Shown piece after piece: positions 12,584-22,745 of a DNA stretch of 32,453 nucleotides. Source of the stretch: an uncultured Buttiauxella sp. (GTDB lineage: Bacteria > Pseudomonadota > Gammaproteobacteria > Enterobacterales > Enterobacteriaceae); contig CAMLJN010000033.1 in the NCBI GenBank assembly GCA_946480445.1, positions 1-32,453 on the forward strand, read 5' to 3'. Positions within the stretch are counted from its first letter, which is position 1. The number at the start of each line of letters is the position of its first letter. The notes under the pieces were generated by a model. That model saw nothing but the letters and a program-made list of their open reading frames with translations, ran no database searches and had not been told where the DNA came from. The position numbers and the translations under genes are program-made.

Positions 12584-13648
12584 ATGTTACGACTCACTTC
12601 ATTCTTTCTCTTCGCTGTCTTCTTTGCTTTCATGGCGCATGCCGAAACGGCTTTTCGCCAGCTGCATATTGACGAGAATACCTCACGCCCGCTCAATGTT
12701 GCCGTCTGGTATGCCACACCGGAACGCGGTAAACCGACGACGGTAGGAGACAATATTGTTTTTGAAGGCACGCAAGCCTTGCTGAATGCCAGACCGGCGT
12801 CCGGCCCGCATCCCTTATTGCTGCTTTCTCATGGCTACGGTGGCAGCTGGCGAAACCTGAACTGGCTGGCTTCATTGATGGCTGAGCAAGGCTATATTGT
12901 GGCAGCCGTGGATCACCCTGGTACGACCACGCGCGATAAAAATGAGCAGGACGCGCGGCAGCTTTGGCGGCGTCCTCAGGACTTATTGCGGGTCACAAAC
13001 GGGCTAATCGCTTCACCAGAAATTGCTGGCGAGGTCGATACGCAACGTATTGCTGCCGTTGGACATTCTCTTGGCGGGTGGACGGTTATCGAAATGGCCG
13101 GAGGACGTTTCGATGTCGGGCGATTTCAGTCAGATTGTCGGCATCACGCCGAGCTGGCTGGTTGTAAGCTGATTCGCCCTCTGGGTATAGACGGTAAGGG
13201 GGCGGGTAAAATGCTGGCGGCAGAGGCACGCGATCCGCGTATTAAAGCGGTGGTTTCTCTCGATCTCGGGCTGGCCCGTGGCTTTTCTCCCGCAAGCCTC
13301 CAGCACATCACTATTCCAGTCCTGATTATGGCGGCGCAGGCAGACAGTGATGAGCTGCCCGCGAAGCTGGAGTCTGGCTGGCTTGCAGTCTACATACCCG
13401 GCGCAAAAAAACGCTATGTCTCTGTGGAGGGCGCAACGCACTTTAGCTTTATGCAGCTGTGTAAGCCTGGGGCGGTGGCGCTGATTGAAGAAGAAAATCC
13501 GGGAGAGGGGATAGTTTGTCAGGATGGCCCCTCTGCCAGCAGGGCTGCCATCCATCAGCGTCTTGGCAAAGAAATCAGCGCGTTTGTGAATCAGGCATTA
13601 GCTTACCGGCCGCCTCATGGCGGTAATCCGTCGGGCTCATCCCGCTAA
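12584..13648 (+). CDS. Secreted alpha/beta hydrolase (dienelactone hydrolase-like)
   Basis: The 354-aa protein begins with a Sec signal peptide (MLRLTSFFLFAVFFAFMAHA, cleavage likely after A20), so it should act in the periplasm or outside the cell. I prefer the ATG at 12584 over an in-frame GTG at 12542 because it places the signal peptide at the N-terminus. The fold is recognisable from the oxyanion-side motif SHGYGGSW, the nucleophile elbow GHSLGG (Ser162), and a late THFSF with the probable catalytic His286. The layout resembles COG4188 predicted dienelactone hydrolases; the substrate is unknown. No such gene follows rpoC in E. coli K-12. Its last 25 codons overlap the convergent AraC-type gene, and the tail YRPPHGGNPSGSSR is antisense to that gene's conserved C-terminus, so it may be a readthrough extension. 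Confidence 0.8.
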   Translation: MLRLTSFFLFAVFFAFMAHAETAFRQLHIDENTSRPLNVAVWYATPERGKPTTVGDNIVFEGTQALLNARPASGPHPLLLLSHGYGGSWRNLNWLASLMAEQGYIVAAVDHPGTTTRDKNEQDARQLWRRPQDLLRVTNGLIASPEIAGEVDTQRIAAVGHSLGGWTVIEMAGGRFDVGRFQSDCRHHAELAGCKLIRPLGIDGKGAGKMLAAEARDPRIKAVVSLDLGLARGFSPASLQHITIPVLIMAAQADSDELPAKLESGWLAVYIPGAKKRYVSVEGATHFSFMQLCKPGAVALIEEENPGEGIVCQDGPSASRAAIHQRLGKEISAFVNQALAYRPPHGGNPSGSSR

Positions 13649-14609
13649 GGCGGGCAAACTCTTTGTTAAAGTTGGACTTAGTTGCAAATCCTGAATCCAG
13701 CATGATTTGGGTGACAGGTGTGTCTGAGTTAACCAGGCGTTGCTGTGCATAGCTGACGCGAAATCCGTTGACCCACTGAGAAACATTGCAGCCGCGCGTC
13801 TGATTAACGGCGCGCGAAATTTGTCGCGCCGGAATACCGGCTTTTCTGGCCAGGGAATTCAGTGTGAGGTCGGGATTCAGGAATAACTGTTGTTCACTGA
13901 CCAGGGTTTCGACATGCTGACAGAGCGCGCTAAGCACCTCGTTGCTACTGTCTGTCTCCCTGGTCTGAGGAACATCGGCTGTCGACTCCCGGGGTGTTTT
14001 TGCGCCGCTGTAGACAATAGCCAGACCGATAAATGGCAGCAGTATTGCCTGGCTCAGAGCGACCAGGAATGGCGCATGGTGGCCCTGATAGAAGCGAAAG
14101 TCGATGGCAATGGCCAGATCGGTCAGGCCAGAGAAGCACAGGAAGCCGCCGGCGAAAAAGGCCATTAATGAGATGGAACGGGCATCGCTCAGCCGCGTAA
14201 AGATAAAGGCATCGGCCCCGAGGCGTGAGGTGCCGATCAGGGCGCAGCCGTAGCCGACAAAAAGCAGCATCAAAAGCAGGTCGGTTGCGGCGGGAGCGAC
14301 GAGATTGAGAAGCAGCACGGTAGTGGGAGGCAGCACGAAGGCGGTGAGTTTTTGACGTTTGCTCTGCCCGGTTAAATCAACAAAACAACGCCAGGCCAGC
14401 GGAGGGATGGCGATAGCGATGAGCGACTGGAGCTGACGCAGGACTCTGGCGTCAAGTTCCCAGCGCAGAGCGCAGACCAGGAGCAGCACAGCACATCCGC
14501 CGATAAAAATGGCTGCGCCGCGGTAGCCCGATGGCCGTGTAAAAACGATCTTCAGCAGCAAAATCAGCACAAGGGAGAAGGTTAAAAAGGGAAACGGGAT
14601 GGCGGGCAT
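13575..14609 (-). CDS. AraC-type regulator with seven-helix membrane domain
   Basis: The 344-aa product has two parts. Residues 1-202 hold about seven hydrophobic segments (near 7-22, 31-48, 59-78, 90-106, 109-124, 147-168 and 182-202), predicting an inner-membrane sensor domain. Residues 240-331 form an AraC/XylS double helix-turn-helix, with LNSLARKAGIPARQISRAVN and the family-typical IMLDSGFATKSNFNKEF and GMSPTDYR. The start at 14609 has an AGG 8 nt upstream on the minus strand. It lies downstream of the EIIB-EIIA genes on the same strand, and converges on the secreted hydrolase with a 74-nt overlap. A role in controlling either neighbour is inference from position. The 146-nt gap upstream contains two hairpins (14653-14690 and 14715-14734) and no gene. 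Confidence 0.85.
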   Translation of the reverse strand: MPAIPFPFLTFSLVLILLLKIVFTRPSGYRGAAIFIGGCAVLLLVCALRWELDARVLRQLQSLIAIAIPPLAWRCFVDLTGQSKRQKLTAFVLPPTTVLLLNLVAPAATDLLLMLLFVGYGCALIGTSRLGADAFIFTRLSDARSISLMAFFAGGFLCFSGLTDLAIAIDFRFYQGHHAPFLVALSQAILLPFIGLAIVYSGAKTPRESTADVPQTRETDSSNEVLSALCQHVETLVSEQQLFLNPDLTLNSLARKAGIPARQISRAVNQTRGCNVSQWVNGFRVSYAQQRLVNSDTPVTQIMLDSGFATKSNFNKEFARLSGMSPTDYRHEAAGKLMPDSQTR

Positions 14610-14714
14610 AGTTTACCTGTCCGGGTATGACGAGAGGCTAAGTAGATGTTGTGCCACAAAAAGGCGGAAAAACCTACCGCGGCTTGTGGCCGGGGACAGG
14701 TATAAGGAAAGCAA

Positions 14715-14734
14715 ATGCCCGGCAATGCGGGCAT
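14715..14734 (-). terminator. Possible weak terminator after the EIIA gene
   Basis: ATGCCCG (14715-14721) and CGGGCAT (14728-14734) form a 7-bp stem with a 6-nt loop just past the EIIA stop codon. The following minus-strand sequence is TTTGCTTTCC, only a poor U-tract, so readthrough into the AraC-type gene is possible. Confidence 0.4.
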
Positions 14735-14755
14735 GCTGTGCGCTCTTCTTTTTCT

Positions 14756-15073
14756 TTAGTTGACCGGCGGGAGGCGACGATAGAGTTCAATCATATCCTC
14801 TGCCAGATCCTGAATCACCATCGCATTCATCAGATGATCCTGGGAGTGAACGGTGATCAGATTAACGGGCAGCTTGCCCGTACCTTCGTCCAGCCCGATA
14901 AGCTGAGTCTGGATTTTATGGGCATGTTTTACAAATTCACGGGATTCTTCCATTGCCTCGCTGGCCGCGGCAAAATCACCTTTGCGCGCCAGCTGTAAGG
15001 CGCTCAGCGCCTGGCTACGTGCGCTACCGGCGTTGACCAGCAGCTCCATGATAATCGTCTCTAACTCTTCCAC
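14756..15073 (-). CDS. PTS EIIA component, lactose/cellobiose family
   Basis: The 105-aa protein is an all-helical EIIA of the PTS Lac family, related to ChbA and LacF, which passes phosphate from HPr to the partner EIIB. The conserved block VHSQDHLMNAM holds His76, equivalent to the phosphorylated histidine, and Asp79, equivalent to the metal-binding Asp of the trimer. Helical segments MEELETIIMELLVNAGSARS and QALSALQLARKGDFAAASEAM fit the family. It lies 7 nt downstream of the EIIB gene on the same strand. No EIIC permease or glycosidase lies nearby, so the sugar cannot be named; cellobiose, chitobiose or another beta-glucoside is the family default. Confidence 0.88.
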   Translation of the reverse strand: MEELETIIMELLVNAGSARSQALSALQLARKGDFAAASEAMEESREFVKHAHKIQTQLIGLDEGTGKLPVNLITVHSQDHLMNAMVIQDLAEDMIELYRRLPPVN

Positions 15074-15080
15074 CTTTCAA

Positions 15081-15386
15081 TCACTCCATCATTTTTAGAG
15101 CTTTATCGAGCACCACATCGCCTTTCATCATGCCGTAATCCATCATATCAATGACGGCAACGGTTTTGCCCAAGGGGTCAGCGATGGCCTGGAGTTTTGC
15201 CTGCTCATATTTGACCTGTGGACCGAGCAGCACAATATCGGCGCTATCAATATTGTCTTTGAATTCTGCAACAGGCACCGCCTTGATAGCCACCTCGATA
15301 CCTTTCTGCTGCGCCGCGTCCTTCATTCGTTGAACCAGGATGCTGGTAGACATACCCGCAGCACAACACAAAACGATATTTTTCAT
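15081..15386 (-). CDS. PTS EIIB component, lactose/cellobiose family
   Basis: This 101-aa protein matches ChbB/CelA-type EIIB. The N-terminal phosphocysteine loop reads MKNIVLCCAAGMSTS, with Cys8 in the position of the phosphorylated cysteine of the CxAGMSTS motif; Cys7 is an extra neighbour. The remainder (ADIVLLGPQVKYE, KTVAVIDMMDYGMMKGDVVL) fits the Rossmann-like EIIB fold. It accepts phosphate from EIIA and passes it to sugar bound by an EIIC, which is not encoded in this window. It is the first gene of the two-gene unit. The 324 bp upstream contain a CRP-like site, a LacI-type palindrome and the thiH terminator candidate. Confidence 0.9.
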   Translation of the reverse strand: MKNIVLCCAAGMSTSILVQRMKDAAQQKGIEVAIKAVPVAEFKDNIDSADIVLLGPQVKYEQAKLQAIADPLGKTVAVIDMMDYGMMKGDVVLDKALKMME

Positions 15387-15464
15387 AATCTGCTCTCAAT
15401 GTCCGTTGGATAGACAGATAATTATCCGCGAGGCGGCGCGGCAACAACCGCTTTAGCTTGATTG

Positions 15465-15480
15465 TGTGTGAGGTATCACA
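15465..15480 (-). promoter_or_regulatory. Candidate CRP site upstream of the EIIB gene
   Basis: TGTGT-N6-TCACA matches the TGTGA-N6-TCACA consensus at 9 of 10 positions. A GATAAT -10 candidate on the minus strand lies at 15421-15426, which would put the site near -60, a spacing used by CRP for class I activation. No matching -35 is visible, as is common at CRP-dependent promoters. Confidence 0.55.
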
Positions 15481-15498
15481 AAAGAACAGGCGAAATCA

Positions 15499-15512
15499 TG
15501 AAACCGGTTACA
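15499..15512 (-). promoter_or_regulatory. Candidate LacI-family operator upstream of the EIIB gene
   Basis: TGAAACCGGTTACA is a 14-bp palindrome with one mismatched pair around a CCGG centre, the form bound by LacI/GalR-family repressors such as AscG. Just beyond it a second, odd-centred palindrome (TTTCC-GCG-GGAAA) lies at about 15520-15532. Their position upstream of a sugar PTS pair supports a regulatory role. No LacI-type gene is in the window. Confidence 0.45.
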
Positions 15513-15557
15513 GTTATAGTTTCCGCGGGAAAACAATGCGTTTGGTTGAAGCGAGGC

Positions 15558-15589
15558 GGGGTGGCGAAGGAAGGCACAATTGCCACCCC
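15558..15589 (-). terminator. Possible terminator of the thi operon
   Basis: GGGGTGGC (15558-15565) and GCCACCCC (15582-15589) form an 8-bp GC-rich stem with a 16-nt loop, 122 nt past the thiH stop codon on the minus strand. There is no U-tract after it, so it may be a Rho-dependent or RNA-stabilising end. Confidence 0.4.
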
Positions 15590-15710
15590 GGTTGGGGAAT
15601 AAACCCAACGAGGTGACAGTATTTCACCCGTAGCTTACCGACAAGGCGATGATGCTCGCCCTTCCACATCTCTCTGAAACTTTTCCGTCTTTTGCTCTAA
15701 GATGACACCG

Positions 15711-16841
15711 CTACTGCGAGGCTCTTCCCAGATAACTGTCCCAGTCTTTCCAGACGGGCTGCAGACCAGAACGTGTCAAGGCTGCGGCAACCTCGGAGGG
15801 TGTACGGCTGTCATGAGGGGCAAACTGCTCCAGTTCAGGGTGGTTGTCGGCATAGCCTCCCGGCTGCGTTTTCGAGAAGGCACTCACATTGTTAATGGCG
15901 ATGGGAATCACATGGTCGCGGAACCAGGGTGACTCACGGGTAGAGAGAGAAAGCTCTACGTCGGGCGCCAGGAGGCGGAAGGCACAAATAACCTGGACCA
16001 GCTGGCTTTCACTCATTATCGACGCAGGCTCAACGCCCCCGGTACAGGGGCGCAGACGTGGGAACGAGATGGAGTAGCGGCTTTGCCAGTAGCGTTGCTG
16101 GAGCCACAGCAGATGCTCCGCCAGCATAAAGCAGTCGGTGCGCCAGCTGTCTGACAGCCCGATGAGCGCCCCGAGGCCAATTTTATCTATGCCTGCCCTT
16201 CCCAGCCGCTCAGGAGTGGCCAGACGCCAGAAGAAATCCTGCTTATTGCCGCGCAGATGATGCTGCGCGTAAACGGCCTGATGGTAGGTTTCCTGATAAA
16301 CCATCACGCCGTCCAGCCCGAGCGTTTTTAACTCCGCATATTCCTGCTCATCCAGCGGTTGCACCTCCATTTGCACAGAGCTGAAGCGGCGGCGGATAGC
16401 GGGCAGATGCTGACGAAAATAATCCATGCCCACTTTTGTCTGGTGTTCGCCCGTTACCAGCAGCAGATGCTCAAACCCCAGTTCGCGGATAGCTGCGCAT
16501 TCTCTTTCTATCTCAGACTCATCCAGCGTTTTGCGCCTGAGCTTATTACTCATGGAAAAGCCGCAGTAGGTACAGTCGTTGGCGCAAAGATTGGACAAAT
16601 ACAGCGGCACATAAAAGCTGACGGTATTGCCAAAGCGCTGACGGGTCAGGCGCTGTGCCCGCTGGGCCAGCGGCTCGAGATACTGGCCTGCGGCCGGAGA
16701 AAGCAGGGCCATCAAATCGTCGCGGGTGATCCTGTCTGCCGCCAGCGCCCGCTCAACGTCAGCAGATGTTTTGCTGTGAATACGCAAGGTGAGGTCGTCC
16801 CAGTTCAGCTCGCGCCAGCGCGCTGCAAAGCTTGTGGTCAT
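15711..16841 (-). CDS. thiH: 2-iminoacetate synthase (tyrosine lyase) ThiH
   Basis: ThiH is a radical SAM enzyme that cleaves tyrosine to dehydroglycine (2-iminoacetate) and p-cresol, supplying the glycine-derived part of the thiamin thiazole to ThiG. The 376-aa product is close to the E. coli 377. The CxxxCxxC motif that holds the 4Fe-4S cluster is at Cys86, Cys90 and Cys93 (LCANDCTYCGF). Later signatures include GLGALIGLSDSWRTD and SFPRLRPCTGG. The start codon overlaps the thiG stop by one nucleotide (TAATG), and it is the last gene of the operon. About 324 bp without a gene follow before the EIIB gene. Confidence 0.98.
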   Translation of the reverse strand: MTTSFAARWRELNWDDLTLRIHSKTSADVERALAADRITRDDLMALLSPAAGQYLEPLAQRAQRLTRQRFGNTVSFYVPLYLSNLCANDCTYCGFSMSNKLRRKTLDESEIERECAAIRELGFEHLLLVTGEHQTKVGMDYFRQHLPAIRRRFSSVQMEVQPLDEQEYAELKTLGLDGVMVYQETYHQAVYAQHHLRGNKQDFFWRLATPERLGRAGIDKIGLGALIGLSDSWRTDCFMLAEHLLWLQQRYWQSRYSISFPRLRPCTGGVEPASIMSESQLVQVICAFRLLAPDVELSLSTRESPWFRDHVIPIAINNVSAFSKTQPGGYADNHPELEQFAPHDSRTPSEVAAALTRSGLQPVWKDWDSYLGRASQ

Positions 16842-17620
16842 TACGCTTCCTCCTGACTGAATTGCAGAAACGCCGTCAGTGGACTGGACGCCTGAGCCTG
16901 CTGATGACGGGCTCCCAGCCCGGCGCCTGACGCGAGAGTCCCGGCTTTAGCAGCCAGGCAGAAAGCGTGAGCCATTTGCACGGGATCCTGGGCCACTGCT
17001 ATCGCGGTATTAACCAGTACGGCAGAAGCGCCCATTTCCAGCGCCTCGGCGGCGTGGCTCGGGGCACCGATACCGGCATCCACCACCACCGGTACATTCG
17101 CCTGCTCGATAATAATTTCCAGCAACGCGCGCGTTTGTAAGCCCTGATTGGAACCGATAGGGGCGCCAAGCGGCATCACGGCAGCGCAGCCCGCTTCTTC
17201 AAGTCGTTTGCATAACACCGGATCGGCACCGCAGTAAGGCAGAACCACAAAACCTTGTTGCACCAGATCTTCTGCGGCTTTCAGCGTCTCGATAGGGTCG
17301 GGAAGCAGATAACGCGCGTCAGGATGAATTTCGAGTTTTATCCAGTTCGTTCCCAGAGCCTCGCGCGCCAGCCGGGCGGCAAAGATCGCCTCCGCCGCCG
17401 TTTTTGCACCGGAGGTATTGGGCAGCAGCTGTATGCCAGCTTCAATAAGCGGAGCGAGGATCCCGTCGTTATGATTGCGCAAATCGACGCGTTTCATGGC
17501 CATTGTCACCAGCTGTGAGCCGGAGGCGCGGATAGCGGCAATCATTGTCTGCGGTGAAGAGAATTTTCCCGTACCGGTAAACAGGTGTGAGGAAAACGTT
17601 TTATCAGCAATCTGTAGCAT
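16841..17620 (-). CDS. thiG: Thiazole synthase ThiG
   Basis: ThiG is a TIM-barrel enzyme that condenses 1-deoxyxylulose 5-phosphate, dehydroglycine from ThiH and sulfur from ThiS thiocarboxylate into the thiazole phosphate. I start at the ATG at 17620 ([20 protein letters not shown]), 1 nt after the thiS stop; the frame stays open to 17704 but that part overlaps thiS and is not conserved. This gives 259 aa, against about 256 in E. coli. Lys95 in [10 protein letters not shown] is the Schiff-base lysine equivalent. [12 protein letters not shown] and [13 protein letters not shown] are phosphate-binding and barrel signatures. Confidence 0.97.
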   Translation of the reverse strand: MLQIADKTFSSHLFTGTGKFSSPQTMIAAIRASGSQLVTMAMKRVDLRNHNDGILAPLIEAGIQLLPNTSGAKTAAEAIFAARLAREALGTNWIKLEIHPDARYLLPDPIETLKAAEDLVQQGFVVLPYCGADPVLCKRLEEAGCAAVMPLGAPIGSNQGLQTRALLEIIIEQANVPVVVDAGIGAPSHAAEALEMGASAVLVNTAIAVAQDPVQMAHAFCLAAKAGTLASGAGLGARHQQAQASSPLTAFLQFSQEEA

Positions 17621-17621
17621 G

Positions 17622-17822
17622 TCAGCCCCCGGCAATCGCCTGGAAGAGGAGAATATGGTCGCCATCGCAAAGCGAATACGTTTCCCATTTTTCCCGCGGA
17701 ACAATAGTCTGGTTCACCGCCACAGCGGTGCCCGGTTTCAGCAGGCTCAGCTGTGCGAGTAAATTTGTCAGCGTCAGGGTCTCCGCGCACTGCATCGGTT
17801 CATCGTTAAAGTAAACGCGCAT
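17622..17822 (-). CDS. thiS: Sulfur carrier protein ThiS
   Basis: ThiS is a ubiquitin-fold sulfur carrier whose C-terminal Gly-Gly is adenylated by ThiF and converted to a thiocarboxylate that feeds ThiG. The 66-aa product (start [12 protein letters not shown]) equals the E. coli length and ends in IAGG, the required tail. The frame is open further upstream inside thiF, but family members begin at 17822. The start lies 17 nt inside the 3' end of thiF, and the TGA is 1 nt from the thiG ATG, so translation is tightly coupled. Confidence 0.96.
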   Translation of the reverse strand: MRVYFNDEPMQCAETLTLTNLLAQLSLLKPGTAVAVNQTIVPREKWETYSLCDGDHILLFQAIAGG

Positions 17823-18553
17823 TTTGTCCTCCACACACCGGGCACTGAGGGGCTTTCTGCATGGCGAGCGTACGCCAGCTATGCTGGCGGGCGTCAAAAA
17901 GCCTCAGCGACCCGCTGGAAGGTTGCATACCACTCAGCAGCTTAATGGCTTCCAGCGCCTGCAATGTCCCCATTACGCCGACAACCGGGCCGAGAACCCC
18001 CGCAGTGCGGCAGTTACGTTCTGGCTCATGTTCCTCGGGCCATACACAGCGGTAGCAGCCGTTTTCCCAGGGCGGTGTCAGGACCATCAGCTGGCCGCCG
18101 AAACCTACCGCGCTTGCCGAGATAAGCGGCTTGCCATGAGCTACACAGGCGGCATTAATCGCCTGTCTTGTCGCCATGTTGTCGCTGCAATCCAGCACCA
18201 GATCGATCTCTTTTACCGCCTGATGCAATGTTTCCCCGGACAGACGCTCGCTGATAGCGCAAAGGGCGAGCCCCGGATTAAGCCGCTGTAAATGGCGCAG
18301 AGCGAGCAGAGACTTGGGCTGGCCGATATCTTCGGCGGTGAATAAGATCTGGCGTTGCAGATTGCTGATGTGGACGCTGTCATCGTCGGCCAGCACCAGC
18401 GTGCCCACACCGGCAGAGGCAAGATAAAGCGCGGCGGGGGAACCTAAACCTCCGAGGCCCACAATCAATACCCGGCTGGCGAGCAACTTTTGCTGCCCCT
18501 CCAGGGCTACATCTTCAAGCAAAAGCTGTCGGCTGTAGCGCATAAAATCGGCA

Positions 18554-18561
<8 letters not shown>
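17806..18561 (-). CDS. thiF: ThiS adenylyltransferase ThiF
   Basis: ThiF is an E1-like enzyme that adenylates the ThiS C-terminus before sulfur transfer. The Rossmann nucleotide loop is [18 protein letters not shown] (residues 35-51), followed by [15 protein letters not shown]. Structural zinc ligands are Cys169, Cys172, Cys240 and Cys243, and Cys184 (ERNC) is the conserved cysteine that links to ThiS. I choose the start at 18561 ([12 protein letters not shown]), which gives the E. coli length of 251 aa and overlaps the thiE stop by 8 nt. An upstream in-frame start at 18582 would add seven residues and overlap thiE more. Confidence 0.96.
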
Positions 18562-21090
<2,529 letters not shown>

Positions 21091-21185
21091 TCATTCCAGT
21101 ATTTTCAGGAGTGGCTTGTCAGAACGACGGAGGGAGTAATGGATGTGGGGCGCCCGGAAAAAGGGTGTACCCAAAAGCAGAATTA

Positions 21186-21279
21186 CTCTTGTTCCCTTCG
21201 CAGGTTTTAACCTGATCAGGTTCCGCGGATCCCGAATTAACGGTCTCAGCCGGTGCTTTCGCACTCGGCACTCCGACAA
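21186..21279 (-). promoter_or_regulatory. TPP riboswitch (THI element) of thiC
   Basis: On the minus strand the leader carries the conserved THI parts in order: TCGGAGTGCC with a pairing GGC after a hairpin loop, GGCTGAGACCG, the ATTCGGGATCCGCGGAACC block, CTGATCAGGTTAAAACCTG, and GCGAAGGGAACAAGAG. This matches the E. coli thiC leader. TPP binding should lower thiC expression. The platform between 21088 and 21185 has a small GGGT/ACCC hairpin followed by T5 (21163-21172 with downstream tract) and a GGGCGCCC palindrome near 21148-21155, so control at termination, translation or both is possible. Confidence 0.95.
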
Positions 21280-21311
21280 GAAGAAATCCGTATTGCTACG
21301 GACCGGTTTGT

Positions 21312-21340
21312 AAATTACTCGTTAACAGCGCAGAACTCAA
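21312..21340 (-). promoter_or_regulatory. Promoter of the thi operon
   Basis: On the minus strand TTGAGT (21335-21340) and TAATTT (21312-21317) are 17 bp apart, placing the transcript start about 25 nt before the riboswitch. The -35 hexamer overlaps the last codons of rsd on the same strand. Confidence 0.55.
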
Positions 21341-21840
21341 GCCGGGCGTGCAAGGTTGCCGGTGTCATTGGCGCTGGTATGCAGATTGTTATCGTAGGCC
21401 AGTTCAATCAGCTTATCTTCTAAAGAAAAACGGGCTTCCAGCGCTTCGCCGATGCCTGAGAGCGCCTTTTGAAACTCAATAACGTTATCGTGGTCGATGG
21501 CGTTCTCAAGACTGGTATCGTAGAACGTCATGATCTGCTGAGTGTTGGCTTCGAGCTGCGGATAGATCTGGGTGGCGGCTAAAAGCGGGCTCGCGCCTTC
21601 CATTTCATTGATAATGCGCTCATAAATATTGAAATGGCCAGCAGAGAGGTAATCAACAAGGTTATGACAAAAATTATCCAGCGCCTTTTCGTTAAGCGCG
21701 CAATGAGATTCCTTGTTAGGCTTGATCCCGACCATGTTGTAATACGCCACTAACAAATGTTTGCGGGCATATAGCCATTGGTCGACTAACTCATTACTAC
21801 CACCAACGCGCTCAGTCAGACTCTCTAACTGGTTAAGCAT
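21337..21840 (-). CDS. rsd: Anti-sigma-70 factor Rsd
   Basis: Rsd is an all-helical protein that binds region 4 of sigma-70 in stationary phase and favours alternative sigma factors; it also interacts with HPr and SpoT in E. coli. The product is 167 aa, slightly longer than the 158 aa of E. coli, with the extra length in a polar C-terminal tail ([14 protein letters not shown]). The N-terminus [30 protein letters not shown] is typical of the family. It is divergent from nudC with a 95-bp gap, an arrangement shared with E. coli. The start at 21840 has GGAG 7 nt upstream on the minus strand. Confidence 0.95.
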   Translation of the reverse strand: MLNQLESLTERVGGSNELVDQWLYARKHLLVAYYNMVGIKPNKESHCALNEKALDNFCHNLVDYLSAGHFNIYERIINEMEGASPLLAATQIYPQLEANTQQIMTFYDTSLENAIDHDNVIEFQKALSGIGEALEARFSLEDKLIELAYDNNLHTSANDTGNLARPA

Positions 21841-21935
21841 GATTGACTCCGTGAGTTATAAGATTTAACGCAAACGTACCCAAAAATATAACAACTATTG
21901 TTTATACCAGTGTCCAGGGGGATGTGCACCAGGTT

Positions 21936-22709
21936 ATGGAACGAGTCATGCAAAAGTTAGATCGCGGCTGGTTTATCGTCAGCTATGAGCAGAAATTATG
22001 GCTGCCAAAAGGCGAGCTGCCTTTTGGCGCGGCAGCTGATTTTCAGCTCGAGGGCGCCGAAGGGATGCCAATCGGTGAATGGGAAGGGGAGACGGTGTGG
22101 CTGATTCAGCAGAATCGTCGCCACGAGATGGGATCGGTGCGTCAGCTGATCGATCGGGATACCGGTTTGTTTCAGCTGGCCGGACGCGGCGTTCAGCTTG
22201 CTGAATTCTATCGCTCCCACAAGTTTTGCGGCTACTGCGGCCACGAAATGCACCCAAGCAAAACGGAATGGGCGATGTTGTGCAGCCACTGCCGTGAGCG
22301 TTATTACCCGCAAATCGCCCCCTGCATAATCGTGGCGATCCGCCGGGACGATCACATTCTGCTTGCCCAGCATACTCGCCATCGTAACGGTGTTTATACC
22401 GTGCTGGCTGGTTTTGTTGAAGTGGGCGAAACCCTGGAGCAGACCGTAGCGCGCGAGGTGATGGAAGAGAGCAGTATTCGGGTGAAAAACCTGCGCTATG
22501 TGACCTCGCAACCCTGGCCTTTCCCGCAATCGCTGATGACGGCATTTATGGCGGATTATCATAGCGGTGAGATTAAAATTGATCCCAAAGAGCTGATTGA
22601 CGCGCAATGGTATCGCTATGACCAGCTGCCGCTTATCCCACCGCCGGGTACCGTAGCGCGGCGACTGATTGAAGATACAGTTGCCCTGTGTCGCGCAGAA
22701 TATGAGTGA
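21936..22709 (+). CDS. nudC: NAD-capped RNA hydrolase / NADH pyrophosphatase NudC
   Basis: NudC is a Nudix enzyme that cleaves NAD(H) and removes the NAD cap from 5' ends of RNA. From the ATG at 21936 ([12 protein letters not shown]) it is 257 aa, exactly the E. coli length; an upstream GTG at 21924 is less likely. The zinc site is Cys98, Cys101, Cys116 and Cys119. The Nudix box runs from Gly159 through Glu177-Glu178, and the NADH-selective motif QPWPFPQS is present at 192-199. One oddity: the Gly near the end of the Nudix consensus (E. coli EESGI) is Ser180 here (EESSI). hemE follows 36 nt later on the same strand. Confidence 0.96.
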   Translation: MERVMQKLDRGWFIVSYEQKLWLPKGELPFGAAADFQLEGAEGMPIGEWEGETVWLIQQNRRHEMGSVRQLIDRDTGLFQLAGRGVQLAEFYRSHKFCGYCGHEMHPSKTEWAMLCSHCRERYYPQIAPCIIVAIRRDDHILLAQHTRHRNGVYTVLAGFVEVGETLEQTVAREVMEESSIRVKNLRYVTSQPWPFPQSLMTAFMADYHSGEIKIDPKELIDAQWYRYDQLPLIPPPGTVARRLIEDTVALCRAEYE

Positions 22710-22745
22710 TAAACTGCCGGGATACAGCCAAAGGAAATGCAAAAA

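Noticed and set aside
14653-14690. GCCACAA/TTGTGGC nested hairpin upstream of the AraC-type gene as an operator or terminator
   Set aside because: It has a stem of 7 + 4 bp with mismatches and no U-tract or known motif; too little to call.
21855-21883. TTGGGT-17-TATAAC as the rsd promoter on the minus strand
   Set aside because: The predicted transcript would start about 8 nt before the ATG and cut off the Shine-Dalgarno sequence, so it is unlikely to be the main promoter.
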